Source of the DNA: Datisca glomerata
Lineage: Eukaryota; Streptophyta; Magnoliopsida; Cucurbitales; Datiscaceae
Direction: 5' to 3'
Assembly: GCA_003255025.1 (NCBI GenBank)
Contig: QANY01005361.1
Location: 320,715 to 384,714 of the forward strand
DNA: 64,000 bases
This document shows positions 1-12,479 of this stretch, piece by piece (position 1 is the stretch's first letter; each line of letters opens with the position of its first letter). The notes below the pieces were generated by a model. It did no database searches. It was not told the origin of the DNA and saw only the letters and a program-made list of their open reading frames with translations. Made by a program: the position numbers and the translations under genes.

Positions 1-39
1 ATAATATATGGGCAATTTTCAAAACTACACGGTTGAGTT

Positions 40-515
40 CTTCATCTATATACCTGTATACCCAAAAAAATCGGGTATACCCGATTTGTCATCTTTCAAA
101 TCAAAATATCATCAAACACACTATATAAAGATTATGTATTTCAAATTTTAAATTTTGAGCATTAACTACCTCCTTAATTCTAGCATCTCTCAAATTGATA
201 TATTATCAATATACTTATGATATACAAAAAAAATCATCGAACAAAACATATATAGGATTAGGTATTTCAAATTTTAAATTTTGAGCATTAACTTTATCCT
301 TAATTCTAGCATCTTTCAAATTAGTATATCATATATATAACTCTAATATACCTGAAAAATCATCAAACACATCATATATAGATTATGTATTTAAAATTTT
401 GAATCTTGAGTATCAATTACATTCTTATTTCTAACATATTTCAAATTGGTATACCATCTATATACCTCTAACATATCTAAAAATCATCAAACACACCATA
501 CATAGATTAGGGTGA
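40..515. repeat. Tandem repeat, ~126 bp period, about 3.5 copies
   Basis: The block with 'ttttgagcattaact', 'ttctagcatct' and 'atcatcaaacaca' recurs at about 103, 239, 367 and 491 with a spacing of 124-136 bp. Copies diverge by tens of percent and the array starts at or before the window edge. No coding capacity is visible. Confidence 0.75.
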
Positions 516-621
516 TTTTAATATAAAATTATTGACAGAGAAAAAAAAACTATTATTTACCTAAAACTACTATTTTTTAGAACAACCCCTCAAAACTTGT
601 CTATTATGTAAAATTTTCTAA

Positions 622-1800
622 AGAAAATAGGCACGTAGGCCCAACCAAAAGTTATAATCTAAAATGAAAGAAGCACGGCCCACAAAATCAATTCCAATAA
701 ATCTATATGGTATATAAAATGTAGAACTTGGAGAGCATTTTTGGACAATGTTACCCCAAAAATATTTAAAGTTTTCTATATTAATCTTAAACTCATAATT
801 AAACATAAAGTCATATGAAAGGGTTTTCAAAAACTTTGTTAAAATTATCATATTTAAAGACATTTTCTCTTCGTTTATTTACTACGTAAAATATCAAATG
901 ACAAATCATAAGTAAATGATAATCGTATATAGATCTATACTTTATATAAAAGTGTAAAACTTCAAGAAATATATTTGGACAATTGCGCTCAAACATATTT
1001 GAAATTTTTTTTTACATTGTTTTTAAACTCAAAATTAAGCATACAAATCATATGTTAAGTTTTTCAACATTTTTTTTAAATTATCATCTGTAAGGACATT
1101 TTCTACTCACTTATTTACTACAGAATAGAGCAAATGACAAATTATAAATAAATGATAATTCTCAACTTAACATGGTAGTCCTCCAGCTAATTATTTTTAT
1201 GAATTACAATACTATCTTAAGACTATCTTAATACTTAATGAAATAATAGTAGTATTAAGCACATTAAGTGAATCTCTTTTTCTATGAATAATTTGCTTTA
1301 CTCCATTTTATTTGAATTATTTTCATGGTTCTATATATTGTTCTATACCTCCACTTGGATGAAAATTGTAAATAAGTTAAAAAAATATCATGGGTCGAGA
1401 CACATGCATTGCGTGTGATATTTGACTAGATAATTATAAATTAAACCACCAACCATAACAAAAACATGACTGCATTCTCTATAAATATGCAAGACCAAAG
1501 GCCATATTAAACAATAAAATAAAGAAATATATCTCATCTTCCATGGGACTTTAGAAGAATGAGCGATGAACAACCAAGGAAGAGTACCTCTCCAACTTGA
1601 TCCCTTTTTAATCAAAATTTCAAGCCTACTCACAGCATGGATGACAACATAAATCTCAGCTTCAAATGTGAAAATTGTACTAAATGGATAAAAAAGTGAC
1701 CTTTAATATAAGGACGACAAGTCCGAAAAATACCTCCACAACCATCGACACCAATGTATCCACCCGCATTAACTTTGATCTAGTCCCAAATAAGAGGGTG
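622..1800 (-). mobile_element. LINE 3' end (RNase H domain plus 3' UTR), 5'-truncated copy
   Basis: Read on the minus strand, about 1800-1390 gives a degenerate plant LINE RNase H domain. It starts with a KVNADG-like first strand followed by CGGIFRTCR, then continues through FEAEIYVVIHAVSRL and PWKMR to a HIYRE motif near the end. The family is the RVT_3/RNase_H_like domain that closes many plant LINE polyproteins. Stops and frameshifts break it. The whole segment matches 5272-6520 as a diverged direct repeat that includes the AT-rich 3' UTR. Loss of everything upstream of RNase H fits 5' truncation during target-primed reverse transcription. No poly-A tail or target duplication could be fixed. 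It is non-functional. Confidence 0.75.
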
Positions 1801-2300
1801 CCGTGGAAAAACACTCAGTTTTCATATTAAAAAAAATGTTTTGCGCAGGTAAAAAATAAAAGGAAGTGCAAAATCGAGAGGAAGTGCAGAGACAAAATCG
1901 AAGGAAGTGTAGAGGGTGAAATCGAAGGGGGGTGAATCGCAAAGAGGGCTTCTTCTTCGCAGAGGGTGATTCGCAGAGGGCTTCTTCTTCTACGAAGAGG
2001 AGAGGGCTTCTTCTTCTTCTCTAGTTCAATCGTAGAGGGTTTTGTCGTCTGGGTTTCTTGTCGGAAAACCTAAAAGAAATGGCTATGAGGGTGGGATCAA
2101 TTTGAGTTGCTGAAAGCACCTTGACGAAATAGGAAAACTTAAAATCAAAATAAGAATCACTGAGTACACATGGACAAAATAAATGGCTCTGATTCGAAGG
2201 GGGTTGAAATCGAAAGGGGGGGTGTTTCGCAGAGGGTGAAATCAAAGGGGGGTGAATCACGAAGAGGGCTTCTTCTTCGCAGAGGGTGATTCATATAGGA
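1801..2300. repeat. Purine-rich stretch with a 62 bp direct repeat (1911-1972 and 2231-2292)
   Basis: Both copies carry 'agagggtgaaatc', a run of G, 'gtgaatc' and 'agagggcttcttcttcgc', 320 bp apart with only a few differences. Shorter pieces ('cttcttcttc', 'cgcagaggg') recur between them. The stretch starts where homology to the second LINE copy stops (about 1800). No gene was recognised. Confidence 0.7.
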
Positions 2301-5271
2301 AGCATATAACACCTTTTGCACCGAGAGAGAGGGTGGTTCGCTGAGGTTAATGCATCGGTAGTGAAGGTAGAATGGAGATCATTGAATCAGCATCGAGATT
2401 TTCCTCCAAAAAGTGATATTAGACCTATTAAGGGATGTTAGAGATTGTTTGACAGAGCATATCATGGTGCAAAAATTGTTTTGAACTTTAAGCAATAAAC
2501 CAAGTGGGTGTTCTGGATTCGCAACAAAAAGAGTGAAAAATCAAAGATTAGTTTCTGGGTTTACACAATAAGATCAAAACAAAATATAAATACGTTAACA
2601 AAATCGTAGTTTTCAAGCGAATCGAAGCACACCAGTGAAAAAGAAGCACCCCCTCATGAAGCACACTGGCGAAGAAGAAGCGTTTCAATTTTTTTAAATC
2701 TCAAAACTTGGGTTTTGCCATGGGAGGGTAAGAATGTCCAAAAGTTGATCACGTGGTATGCATGTTACCTGCTTAACGGGTTTAAGATGAAAATTTTGAC
2801 AGAAGATGTGTGATTGAAAGTTGAAGAGGAAATTGAGAGGAGTTTAAAGTTGAGAGTGTCTACTTAAAAATTAATCAAAGTTGAGGGGTATCTTTAAAGG
2901 TTGTTTAGTGTATAGAATCTCAATCCATTAGCTAACGATGCAAAGGGGACCAAATGATGATAAGTACCCTTTTACAAAGGTAGAAAAGGATATAATGGTC
3001 ATTTTGAGATATGTTTTGTCTGCATTAAGATTTAAAATTTATCATCTACTTTTAGAAAATGTTCGGAATAGAGAACTTACTATAATACAACGTTGGAGAT
3101 TGAGGAATAAGAAGAGATCTATTAAGAGAAAGATTTATCCCAAAAAAAAATCTTAACAGTTACATCCAATTCACAAACTACACGAAAGTTGCCCATTTAA
3201 GCCAATATTTCTCCGTATGAATAAGTAACCTTTAGGATCCACAATATTGATTTGGCAAATATATCCCTATAATAACGGGACACGTGCCCACAATTATAGT
3301 GGTAAAACCGAAACAAACTACTAATATCTCGCATTTTCTCTGCCAATTTGATTAGAGGGTGGAACAAGGAAATCTTCTCCCTTCTAGTAAATGATAATCG
3401 AATCAACAACAAAAAATTTACTGAACGGTTCCCCTGCCATTTTCAAAGCAGCTCATAGGACTATCCAATATGTTTTATAATGTCTGGATTAGATTAAACA
3501 AAACAGAAAAATAAAAAACAAAAATAAAAGTTTCCTTTCTGAAGTTGAATCAACAATTATAATTTCATAAAATATTTTTTTGAATATCTTGATAAACTAA
3601 CTAATAAGATTAACTTACGCAGTTACTTAAATTCTTACACCCACCTTAAAAAAATTTTAGTTCGAGACACAGTCACCTAACTCTCCTATGAATATAATCC
3701 ATAAGTTTGATGAGAAAAACTAACTATCTATCGGTTATCTATTTGACTGAAAAATTTGTTCTCAATTAATTTCTATGCTACTACTACTAGTTTGTAATTA
3801 AATTTAACTTAATATACATTTTACTGAAATTATAAATTAAATTTGGTAAACTTATTTTATCCTGAATTTTTTTGTTAGTTTGTGAGTAATCTTTAGGATT
3901 TTCATTTTACATTAGCTTGACAAAGTCTAATAACAAAACACCCATTATCTTCCTATTTAAATTCGAAATCTAAACAGATTAGATAAGTGGTTAGAGAAGA
4001 AAATAGTTTAGATAAGGGAGAAGATTCTACTATATCAAGAACTTCATACGACACTTCCCCGTATAACCCAAAAGTGTGATTTAGATTATATCATTAGTCC
4101 GTTATCTTTCTCACAAATCATCTATTTGGTTCTTTAACTTTTAAAATTACGGAATGATAACGCAAATCACACTTATTATCCTATCAGCATCGACGTAAGT
4201 GAATAACAGAAATTACTTAACAACGATAGAAATATCATATTATTGTGTTTAAAAGTCAGAGTGTTAAATTATTTAGTTTGATATTTAAAAAAGATCACAC
4301 AAACACATTATAAGACGTTTGAGACCATTAACACATGTTTATCTAAACGATATAGAGAGACAGAGAGAGAATGAGAGAGAGATAAAAATAATAAAGATTA
4401 GTTAAATTTAATAAATGGTAATCATTTTTAATAAATGATAAAAATGGTAAGGAGTGGGGAGGGAGGGAGAAGAGAGAGATTTATATTTTGGTTAAACTTA
4501 ATAAATGCTAAGAAATGGGTATAATAGGCCGATACATATTTTTTATGGTGAGCTAATAAATATTAGTTATTTTTTATGATTAAGAAACTAATTATTTAAT
4601 TTTGTATTAAGTTTGAAAGCCTTACTAGTTTTGTATAAAATCCAAATTATTGTCTATTTTTATATTAATAATCTATGATATAACTATTCATATATAAAGC
4701 CCTTTTGTCTGAAAATAAGAGAAATAAAAAAGCCAAGCCCTTTCCTTTTGTCCAGTACCATTTCCTTTTCTCAAGCCAGACGGGCACGAGTTATCCACCA
4801 GAAATAACTCTGTAAGTATCAATAATAGTTGAGGTTAATACCAAAGAGTCAAACTTACTTTTACTTTCTATATTCATGAGTTTAGGGGTTTTAACAAGTA
4901 AATATTAGGATGGGTGACAACAAAGAAAATGACTTATAATGTATTTTACAATGATGATGTTCATTTGTTAATACTAAAATTTGGTGATCTTATGGCTAAA
5001 GATAGCTAAGTAATTTTTGGTTCCAGTTTTAACTTCACTTACTCCCCCTGAGATTATCATAATTACATTTAGCCTCCTATTGATTATGTTTAGAATTTTA
5101 AGACTTAAGAATAAATACTTACCGCTACAAGATAAATAGAAGCATAATAAAGTTATATTATACCATACTTGAAAAAAAGTTCTTAACAAAATATATTACA
5201 AAAGGAAGTACATATAGTTCTAAAAAATACAAAGCCAAAAGAGATAAAAGTAACATGACTCACATTCCCAA
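2301..5271. other. AT-rich intergenic DNA, no gene recognised
   Basis: Open frames here are under 80 codons and match nothing I know. A (GA)-rich patch lies at about 4345-4480. The stretch separates the two LINE copies. Confidence 0.6.
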
Positions 5272-6720
5272 CAGAAAATAGGCACGCACGCAGACTCAAC
5301 CAAGGTTATAGTCTAAAATGAAAAAGAAGCACAACTATCAACTTCATTTTCAACAAATCTACATTGTATATAAAAGTGTAGAACCTGGCGAACATTTTTA
5401 GATGATATTACCCCCAAAATTTTGAAATTTTTTATATTATTTTTAAACTCAAAATTAAACATACAAAGTCATATGAAGAGTTTTCAACAAATTTGTTAAA
5501 ATCTTCAAATTTAAAAACACTCTCTCGTCAATTATTTACGATATAAAATATCAAAAGTCAAATTATAAACAAATAATAATCATCGATAATCTATACTTCA
5601 TATAAAAATGTAGAACTTGGAGAAATATTTTGGACAATGTTACCTCTAAACATATTTGAAATTTTTTACATTATTCTTAAACTCAAAATTAAACATATAA
5701 AGACATATGAATAGTTTTTCAACTATTTTTTAAATCATCATCTTTAAAGACATTTTCCTCATTTATTTACTATGAAAAATCTTAAATGACAAATTATAAA
5801 CAAATGATAAGTTTCAAATTAACATGGTAAGTCTCTAGCTAACTATTTTAGGTGGATTACAAGACTATCTTAAAACTTGATGAAAGAAAATTAGTATTAA
5901 GCACATTAAGCGAATTTCTTTTCCATAAATAACTTGATCCACTCCATTTGATTTGAATTATTTTTTATGGTTATATATATTGTTCTGTACCTCCACTTGG
6001 ACACAAATTGTAAATAAGTAAAAGAACATAATGGGTCAAAATACGTGCATTGCATGTGATGTTTACTAGTAAGTTACAAAAATTTGGAGTATTAAATCAT
6101 CAACAATTTGCGCCAAATTTAGAAGCATGAGAAGCCAGAACATCAACAAACTGATTACATTTCCTATAAATATGCAAGATCTGAAAGATTAAACAATAAA
6201 ATAAAGACAACGATTCTAGGCTTATCTCATCTTCCACGGAACTTTAGAAGAATGAGCGGAAAAAAGATGAACAACCAAGGAAGAATAACTCTCCAACTAG
6301 ATACTTTTTTTAATCAAAATTTCAGGCCTAATCAAAGCATGGATGACAGCATAAATCTCAGCTTTAAATGAAAAGGTTGTCCTAAATGGATTGAAAAACA
6401 ACCTTTAACATAAGGACGAGAAGTCCAAAAAACACCTCCACAACCACCGGCACCCATACTACCCAAAGCGGTTCTATCCGCATTAACTTTGATCAAGTAA
6501 AAAATAGGAGTATATCAGATAACTTGCCAAATAATTGGCGCTTTCAGAGGACGGCCAAAGATATTAAAGACTTTCAAAATCATATAAGATCATCAACCAT
6601 ATTAGACATCGATCCAATATTGAAAAGAGTTGAGATTTTTATTGACCGCAAAAACAAAAGAAGACAAGAATGGAAATAAACATTCTCATCTTGAAAAATT
6701 AGCTTGTTTCTCATATTCCA
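5272..6720 (-). mobile_element. LINE 3' part: linker, RNase H domain and 3' UTR (second copy)
   Basis: Minus-strand reading gives the linker before RNase H (about 6718-6540) and then a broken RNase H domain (about 6500-6330: KVNADRTALGS, AGGCGGVFWTSRPYVKGCFS). Below about 6100 lies the 3' UTR shared with the copy at 622-1800. In a plant L1-type polyprotein, RNase H follows the zinc-finger end of reverse transcriptase. Here the reverse transcriptase piece lies just beyond, at 7226-8570, on the same strand. The two are separated by about 500 bp of opposite-strand LINE sequence. I read 5272-13140 as one old element with insertions in it. Multiple stops rule out function. Confidence 0.75.
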
Positions 6721-6724
6721 AATA

Positions 6725-7225
6725 ACCCAAAAATTAGCTTATTGCTTCCTTGGACCTCATCCTTACAGGTGTGAACTTTCACAAGAGGAGGATCGGCTCC
6801 CGCAACACTTGAAAATTTTGTGGCAAGCCTGAATCGCCCACTTTCTTTGCCCTCTTGTTAGAGAGGTTTGGAGTAAGGCAGGGATTTTCCAGTCTGTCCC
6901 CAAGAGCTACCAAAAATGGACAATGATGGACTTTATTTCTACTTATTTCTCTTATCTTGATATTCCTTCTACGCTTAAGGCAGTTTTATTGTGCTGGGGT
7001 ATATGGTCATGTAGAAATAAATATGTTCATGCTTGTGGCTTTAATCCTGGTTTTGATGTGCATAAATGGATTGAAAATTTTGAAATTGAATACAGGAAGG
7101 CAAATGATATCCACCTCCCTACTCACTCTCGGATTGCTGCTCCTCCTCGCTAGACTAGGCCATGTGCAAGCAAGATAAAGCTGAACGTTGATGGTGCTGC
7201 GGGCTCACAACAGACTTATACCTTT
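6725..7225 (+). mobile_element. LINE fragment in reverse orientation (RT zinc finger to start of RNase H)
   Basis: Plus-strand translation from about 6840 reads HFLCPLVREVWSKAGIF, a typical end of the zf-RVT domain. It runs on with LLCWGIWSCRNKYVHA, the linker found before RNase H in plant LINE proteins. Near 7180 it gives KIKLNVDGAAGSQQ, the first strand of RNase H. One stop (about 7153) and frame changes interrupt it. It lies between two minus-strand pieces of another LINE, so it is either a separate fragment inserted there or a local inversion. Its zf-RVT to RNase H portion is what the minus-strand element lacks at this point. Confidence 0.7.
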
Positions 7226-8570
7226 GCACTTACCAAACTTTGAATTAATCTTATCTGCGATAGATTGTAAAAGAGCATGCCTAGGTCTACCTTTAAATAA
7301 TGTACCCTCATATAAGAAAAAGGAATACAACCAACTTTCATGCTGCTAAGATGAATAAGATGGGGAATACAGCTAGTAGTCACAAAACTGCCAAAATAAA
7401 TATAAGATATGCCTCAAATAACCTTTTGGTCCGAAATAGATTCATAAAGATTAAAAATCCTCCATAATCAACTTAATATTGGGCATAGTGCCACGAAATA
7501 ATATAAGGACAACATCAACGTACTGAAAATGAGTGGGACAATACAATCAGAGGTTGAACAATACAATCTTCAATGTATCTATCACGAACAAATTTTATTC
7601 AAAAAATTACTAACAACAATAGGACGAAATTGATCAATAACTTAGGCACCCTTAACCTTAGGAAGCACAACCATAAACTGGAGTTTAAACCTGGAAAAAC
7701 AACCCCTATGTGAAAGAACTCTTGAACAGCTAAAACCATATTAGATTCAATTAATGAACCAACATGAACGGAAAAATTTACTAGTAAAGCCATCTAGACT
7801 AGGAGCAGCGTTCAAATCCATAGAAAAACAACCTCATGAATCTCCAAAGAAGTTGGCATGGAAGTAATTATCATCTGTAGTAACCAAAGAAGGGGTAATA
7901 GGCGGAATAATAGATAAGTATGTAGAATCAACAATAGAAGGGGCGTAAAAAGATCTTGAGAAAACATACAACGTAAAATAGATTGCTAAAGATGATTTTC
8001 TATCCAATTCATGAATCCACTTCACATGACAACGCTCTTATTAAAAATCTCATGATAATGAATCAGAACATCTAGCTCATGGTGGAGAGAAGTTTTGGAA
8101 TGAAATAACTCATTTGTGAAGCATGAAGGGGAGATCTCTAATTGAATGTCATGAATATCTTTTTTAATCCTCTTAATATTAGCATTAGTACCACAAAGTA
8201 CCTCATCTTTCCATGTTTGAAGAATATATTTCAAATGTTTCGGTTTCTGGATGACAACAAGATAGGCTGAACTTTGAACACAAATGCTCCATGTAGACTT
8301 AACATCATTTGCAAAATCAATATGATCAGTCCACATTGCTTGAAAACAAAAAGGTCTGGGACCTGAAGAAATCACTGAAGAAGATATTAAGAAGGGATAG
8401 TGATAAGTAATATGATGAGGGAGCACCAAACATGAGAGATCTTTCCAAAATGAAAAACAACCTGAAGTAGATAAACCTCTATTGAATCTTTGATTAATAT
8501 GGCTTAAAGAACAAGTACCACGATTCCACAAAGACTGATTACACTTACTAGGAATAGCTTTCAAATTACA
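7226..8570 (-). mobile_element. LINE endonuclease C-terminus and reverse transcriptase, broken
   Basis: Minus-strand frames read in polyprotein order. From 8564 to 8022 is the end of the endonuclease and the linker (GPRPFCFQAMW, then DFANDVKSTWS, NANIKRIKKDI, LHHELDVLIHYHEI). From 8025 to 7834 comes KWIHELDR and RSFYAPSIVD. From 7793 to 7599 is the start of reverse transcriptase (ESNMVLAVQEFFHIGVVFPGLNSS). From 7600 to 7230 is the palm region. The catalytic ADD box reads YVDV (7511-7522), so both the motif and the frame are lost. This is the L1-like clade common in plants. Frame changes near 8025 and 7800 mark it as dead. Confidence 0.8.
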
Positions 8571-8826
8571 TGCTTACACTTAGAGGAAGGCGCCACCTTG
8601 TCTCTCATGGGCACCTAAAATAGCACCCAACACCAACCAAGAAGGAGGAGCTATTGAATAAATATTGCACGAAGAAGTCAAAGAAGACGGCGAGTGTAAT
8701 GACAAACACTAGCATAAATGAAAGAGTAACAATGTTTAGTTGATTAGTTGAAAAAGAAATAATAATTCATCGCTTAGTAGAGAAGACGACATCATAGTTT
8801 CAAAAAAAAAGAGAAGACAGAAGGAA
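8571..8826. other. Sequence between LINE pieces, unassigned
   Basis: No coding homology recognised. The LINE reading frame stops at about 8570, so this and the following stretch up to about 10125 look like an insertion in the LINE. Confidence 0.4.
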
Positions 8827-9117
8827 ACGTGCCCCTGAACATGAAAAAGCTTAAATCCATGGAGATTGTTGTCTATGAACATCATCTTTAAAAGGAAATG
8901 GGCACTTGAGCTTGAAAACACTTAAGTTCATGGAGATTGTTGTCTACGGACATCGTCTTGAGAAAGAAACGGGCCCTTGAGCTTGAAAATGCTTAAGTCA
9001 TTGAGAATGGATGTCTACAGATATCGTTCTCAGAAGTAAATCATAGGGTCCTTGAGCTTTGTGAAAAGCTCAACTCATTGGGAACGGATATTCAGTGAAC
9101 ACCGTTCTTAGAAGGAA
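8827..9117. repeat. Minisatellite, four copies of ~71-78 bp
   Basis: Copies start at 8827, 8898, 8969 and 9040. Each contains a 'gggc-cttgagcttgaaaa-gctta' block, a 'tggagattgttgtctac' block and a 'catcgtctt-agaa' block. Copies 2 and 3 are the most alike. Copy 4 is 7 bp longer. Confidence 0.85.
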
Positions 9118-10125
9118 AATCGAAATGCCAAAATGAAAACTTGCCCGACTTATAGATCGGAGAACTGCTCAAAAGTTGGCAGTGGATAGGACTGAAGAAA
9201 GCAATAATAAAATACTCTTTAAAGATAACTAAGTGGACGATCCTAAAAATGAAGGCAACAGAAACAGTTACTCGTAGAGGTTGGGACGTGAACGACAAGC
9301 TTGCAAAGAAAATCAAAATGGAAATGCTCAATCAAGTCCTATCATTAACAAGCTGAATCTGCTCATAAAACGGGAAACACTCATGGTAGTATGATGCTCT
9401 CTGAACGGGAAGAAGGTGAATGGTATTTCATCCATCAACTTCAAAACACCAGATCTGAAATAGACAAAACCAGCGATCAGATGATAGATAAAGCTCACCT
9501 ATAAAATGACTTATATGTCATAAGTGCAGCTCAGATTTGGCTCGAATATGTAAGACCACAACAACAACATTGCACTCTCAGAACGGAAAGATATTTATCC
9601 CATGACCAGTTGTATATCAATGTTTCACTAACGACGAATACAATAGGGACAAATGAACGGGCATAAATTGTTCAATCTATCATGTCACCAAAAATTTAAG
9701 GAGGTGACCAATCAGACGAAAGTACATGACTTGCCAATGTGACAATCTAAAGAAGCTAATCAAGACCAGTGGATTGATCAGACGGTTAAGATTTATTCAG
9801 TTGTTAATGTTGATAAGCTAGATCTGAATGGAATATTCTGTTGATCTTATTTTAGATAGAATTAGATAAGCTACATCAGATTTTATGTAATTGATTGAAG
9901 GCCTATAAATATAGTTAAAATGTAACTCCAAAGGGACTCTCACTACACACAAGAAACAAGCACAACGTGCAGCTTGCATTAACATTGTAAACATTTTCTC
10001 CATAATGAAAATACTATCAAAGTTTTCCCATAGTTTTTCTCCCCTTTAAAGGGCTTTCACATAAATCATTGTCTTTATTACTCTTTTCTATTTATGCTTT
10101 ATTTTCTCATTATCATGTAGGAAAT
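9118..10125 (+). promoter_or_regulatory. Possible LTR-like promoter segment, TATA box at 9903-9911
   Basis: A 'cctataaata' box is followed about 35-45 bp later by a short leader ('ctctcactacacacaag') and then a T/C-rich stretch to about 10060. That layout resembles the R-U5 part of a plant LTR or TRIM element. No repeat pair, PBS or PPT was found, so the boundaries and the nature of the element are open. The rest of the segment has no recognised gene. Confidence 0.3.
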
Positions 10126-10440
10126 TCACGACCAGTTCTCCAAATTATGAATTGTTTCCTTTACACTCATCTCCGCCAATACATAGTTAGGAAGGACCAA
10201 ATCTAAAGCATTAATAGGATCCAAAACAATGACTTTATTCACTATTAAAGCTCCCGAATCATATGACCGATTGTTAACAATCATATTTTTATCATCGGGA
10301 ATTAATTCCATGTTCATGCTTACCTTTTGGAAGAAGCAAATTCGAAAGAAGTCATTACATTCTTAACTGGTTCAACAATGTTCTAAGTAGTTGCCTGTAA
10401 AAATATTATTGTCTTCAATATTATGATCCTGAATATCTAG
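10126..10440 (-). mobile_element. Possible LINE ORF1 C-terminal remnant
   Basis: A 63-codon minus-strand frame (10317-10126; NNRSYDSGALIVNKV, then VLAEMSVKETI) lies between the ORF1 piece at 12480-13140 and the endonuclease piece at 8570, both minus strand. Position and composition suit the poorly conserved tail of a plant LINE ORF1 product. I cannot confirm homology by eye. Confidence 0.3.
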
Positions 10441-10445
10441 CAAAT

Positions 10446-11170
10446 GTTAGTACCTATAATGCAAAGAGAGAAAACTCACAGATTTTGTAGTCAGTCAAAT
10501 AAGATGATAATCCGAACTCAGTGCAAAAACTGTCTCCTTAAGGCGAATTTACCCCCTCACAAGTGCTCAGGGTGTTGAGTAATTGTTTCCTACGATAGGA
10601 CGTATCTTTCAGTCCTACAGAAGTAGCACTCCAACTGATAGGAATCGACGAATGTAAATTTATCTTGTAATCGCATATAACAGACCCAAATACACAAGAG
10701 AGTATAAAAATATGTAGGAAGAATGTGTAGCGTATGTTATGTTATTTTGCAACAAGTAACCACCAAGTATATATAGGTTGGTTTGTGACCATTTGTACCA
10801 ACCTTTGGTTACTTTTGGCAATGTCATGAGGAGATACGATAATCGAAGAGTATAAACCAAATATCAAATCTTTCCACAAATTATAAGAAAATTTTGTCAA
10901 AATTAATAAACCCCAAGATCAACCCCGTACCGTATCGTACCATGCCGAGCCGACTAGTAGTGGCGGGATAACCTTCCATTCAAATTTATCATCTATTCAA
11001 GTGGGTAAATTTTGAGATCATTTTTTCATTCATTACCTAATGGATTTGACAACGCGTTATCTCATGTTACTTTCCATAAGATGTATAATGTGTTTGCACT
11101 TGGTCCGACTAATATCAGAGTATGGGTACCATTAGTTGAGTTCAAAGTTGTCCAACTATTATTTTCTCCA
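10446..11170 (-). repeat. LTR-like repeat, copy A
   Basis: This ~725 bp segment recurs at 11609-12311 (copy C) and in part at 11300-11500 (copy B), all in the same orientation. On the minus strand it has a TATA box ('cctatatatac', 10767-10777). A leader and U5-like tail follow, ending near 'ttgcattataggtactaac'. A solo LTR is the simplest reading, but neither a PBS nor target duplications were found. Confidence 0.6.
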
Positions 11171-11299
11171 ACAATTTCCCACATGAATGAAAAATTAGCT
11201 TCCTCAAACATGCAAATCAAAATGAAAACACTTATGTCATTATAAATGAAAAATAACTGTCTCGGGATAACTAGTCAAAGACTTTGACTACTTATCATG

Positions 11300-11500
11300 A
11301 GACCCAAATGCAAGAGAGTATGAAAATATGTAGGAAGAATGTGTTGCATATGTTATGTTATTCTGCAACAAGTAACCACCAAGTATATATAGGTCAGTTT
11401 GTGACCATTCGTACCAACCTTTGGTTACTTTTGGAAATGTTTTGAGGAGATACGATAATCGAAGAGTATAAGCCAAATATCAAATCTTTCCAAAAATTCC
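11300..11500 (-). repeat. LTR-like repeat, partial copy B
   Basis: It matches 10680-10880 of copy A at about 90% by eye, including the TATA box and 'ggttacttttgg'. It is truncated at both ends. A short perfect inverted repeat ('agtcaaag-a-ctttgact') lies just left, near 11272-11288. Confidence 0.65.
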
Positions 11501-11608
11501 ACCACACTACAAAACTTATTAGTTGGTTTAAAGAAAACTCAAAACTAAAGATCAATAGATAAGAAAAATTGCAAGAAGATTTTATAATTTTAAATTCGTC
11601 CTAAGATT

Positions 11609-12311
11609 GTTAACACCTGCAATGCAAAGAGAGAAAACTCACAGATTTTGTAGTCATTCGAATAAAATGATTATCCAAACCCAACGTAGAAACTCTCCTT
11701 AAAATGAATTTATCCCTTCACAGGTGCTCAATGTGTTGAGTAATAGTCTCTCAAGATAAGACAGATCTTTCGTTCCTACAGAAGTAACACTCCAATCGAT
11801 AGAAACCGGCGAACGTAACTTTGTCTTGTAGTCACACATAATAGACCCAAATGTAAGGGAGACTATCATAACATGTAAGAAGAATTTGTTGTGTATGTTA
11901 CGTTATTTTACAACAAGTAACCACCAAGTATATATAGGTTGGTTTGTGGCTATTCAAACTAGCCTTTGGTTACTTTTGGAAATATTATGAGGAGATACGA
12001 TAATCAAAAAGGTATAAGCCAAATGTCATGTCTTCCAACAATTATGAGAATTTTTGTCAAAATTAATAAACTACAAGATCAACCCCGTACCATATCGACT
12101 AGCGGTGGCGAGATAACCTCCCGTTCAAAATTTTTATCTATTCAAGGGTAAATTTTGAGACAATTTTCTCATTCATTACTCGATGGTTTTGACAACGCAT
12201 TATCTCACGTTACTTTTCATAAGATGTATAACGTGTTTACACTCGGTTCCACTAATATCAGAGTATGTGTATCATTAGATGATTCAAAATTGTCAAACTA
12301 CCATTTTCTCC
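11609..12311 (-). repeat. LTR-like repeat, copy C
   Basis: It covers the same span as copy A, from 'gttaacacctgcaatgcaaagag' to 'ccattttctcc', at roughly 85% by eye with small gaps. Both copies contain the block 'agatcaaccccgtacc'. Confidence 0.65.
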
Positions 12312-12479
12312 AATAGCAAACACATCCAAAAGAGGAACAACAACTTGAGTTCTTTAGACATTACGATACTCCAAATGATCTTGAGAATGACCCCTTCCTA
12401 TCAACTCTCTATCAACCATCTATTAGATTTTTCACTCCCATTCTTAGAGGAAGAGGAGTTCTAGTTCCTTTGAACTTCT
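12312..12479 (-). other. Junction between LTR-like repeat and LINE ORF1
   Basis: A short degenerate stretch. On the minus strand it may hold the end of the LINE ORF1 zinc-knuckle region, but no motif is clear. Confidence 0.3.

Noticed and set aside
2938..3156. 72-codon basic plus-strand frame
   Set aside because: No known motif and no conserved start context. Its Lys/Arg content follows from A-rich DNA.
4909..4918. 'aggatgggtga', which recalls a 5S rRNA or Cassandra motif
   Set aside because: Only 11 bases match, with no surrounding 5S sequence.
11966..12464. Two plus-strand frames of 61 codons
   Set aside because: They overlap LTR-like repeat copy C and antisense LINE ORF1, and show no domain.
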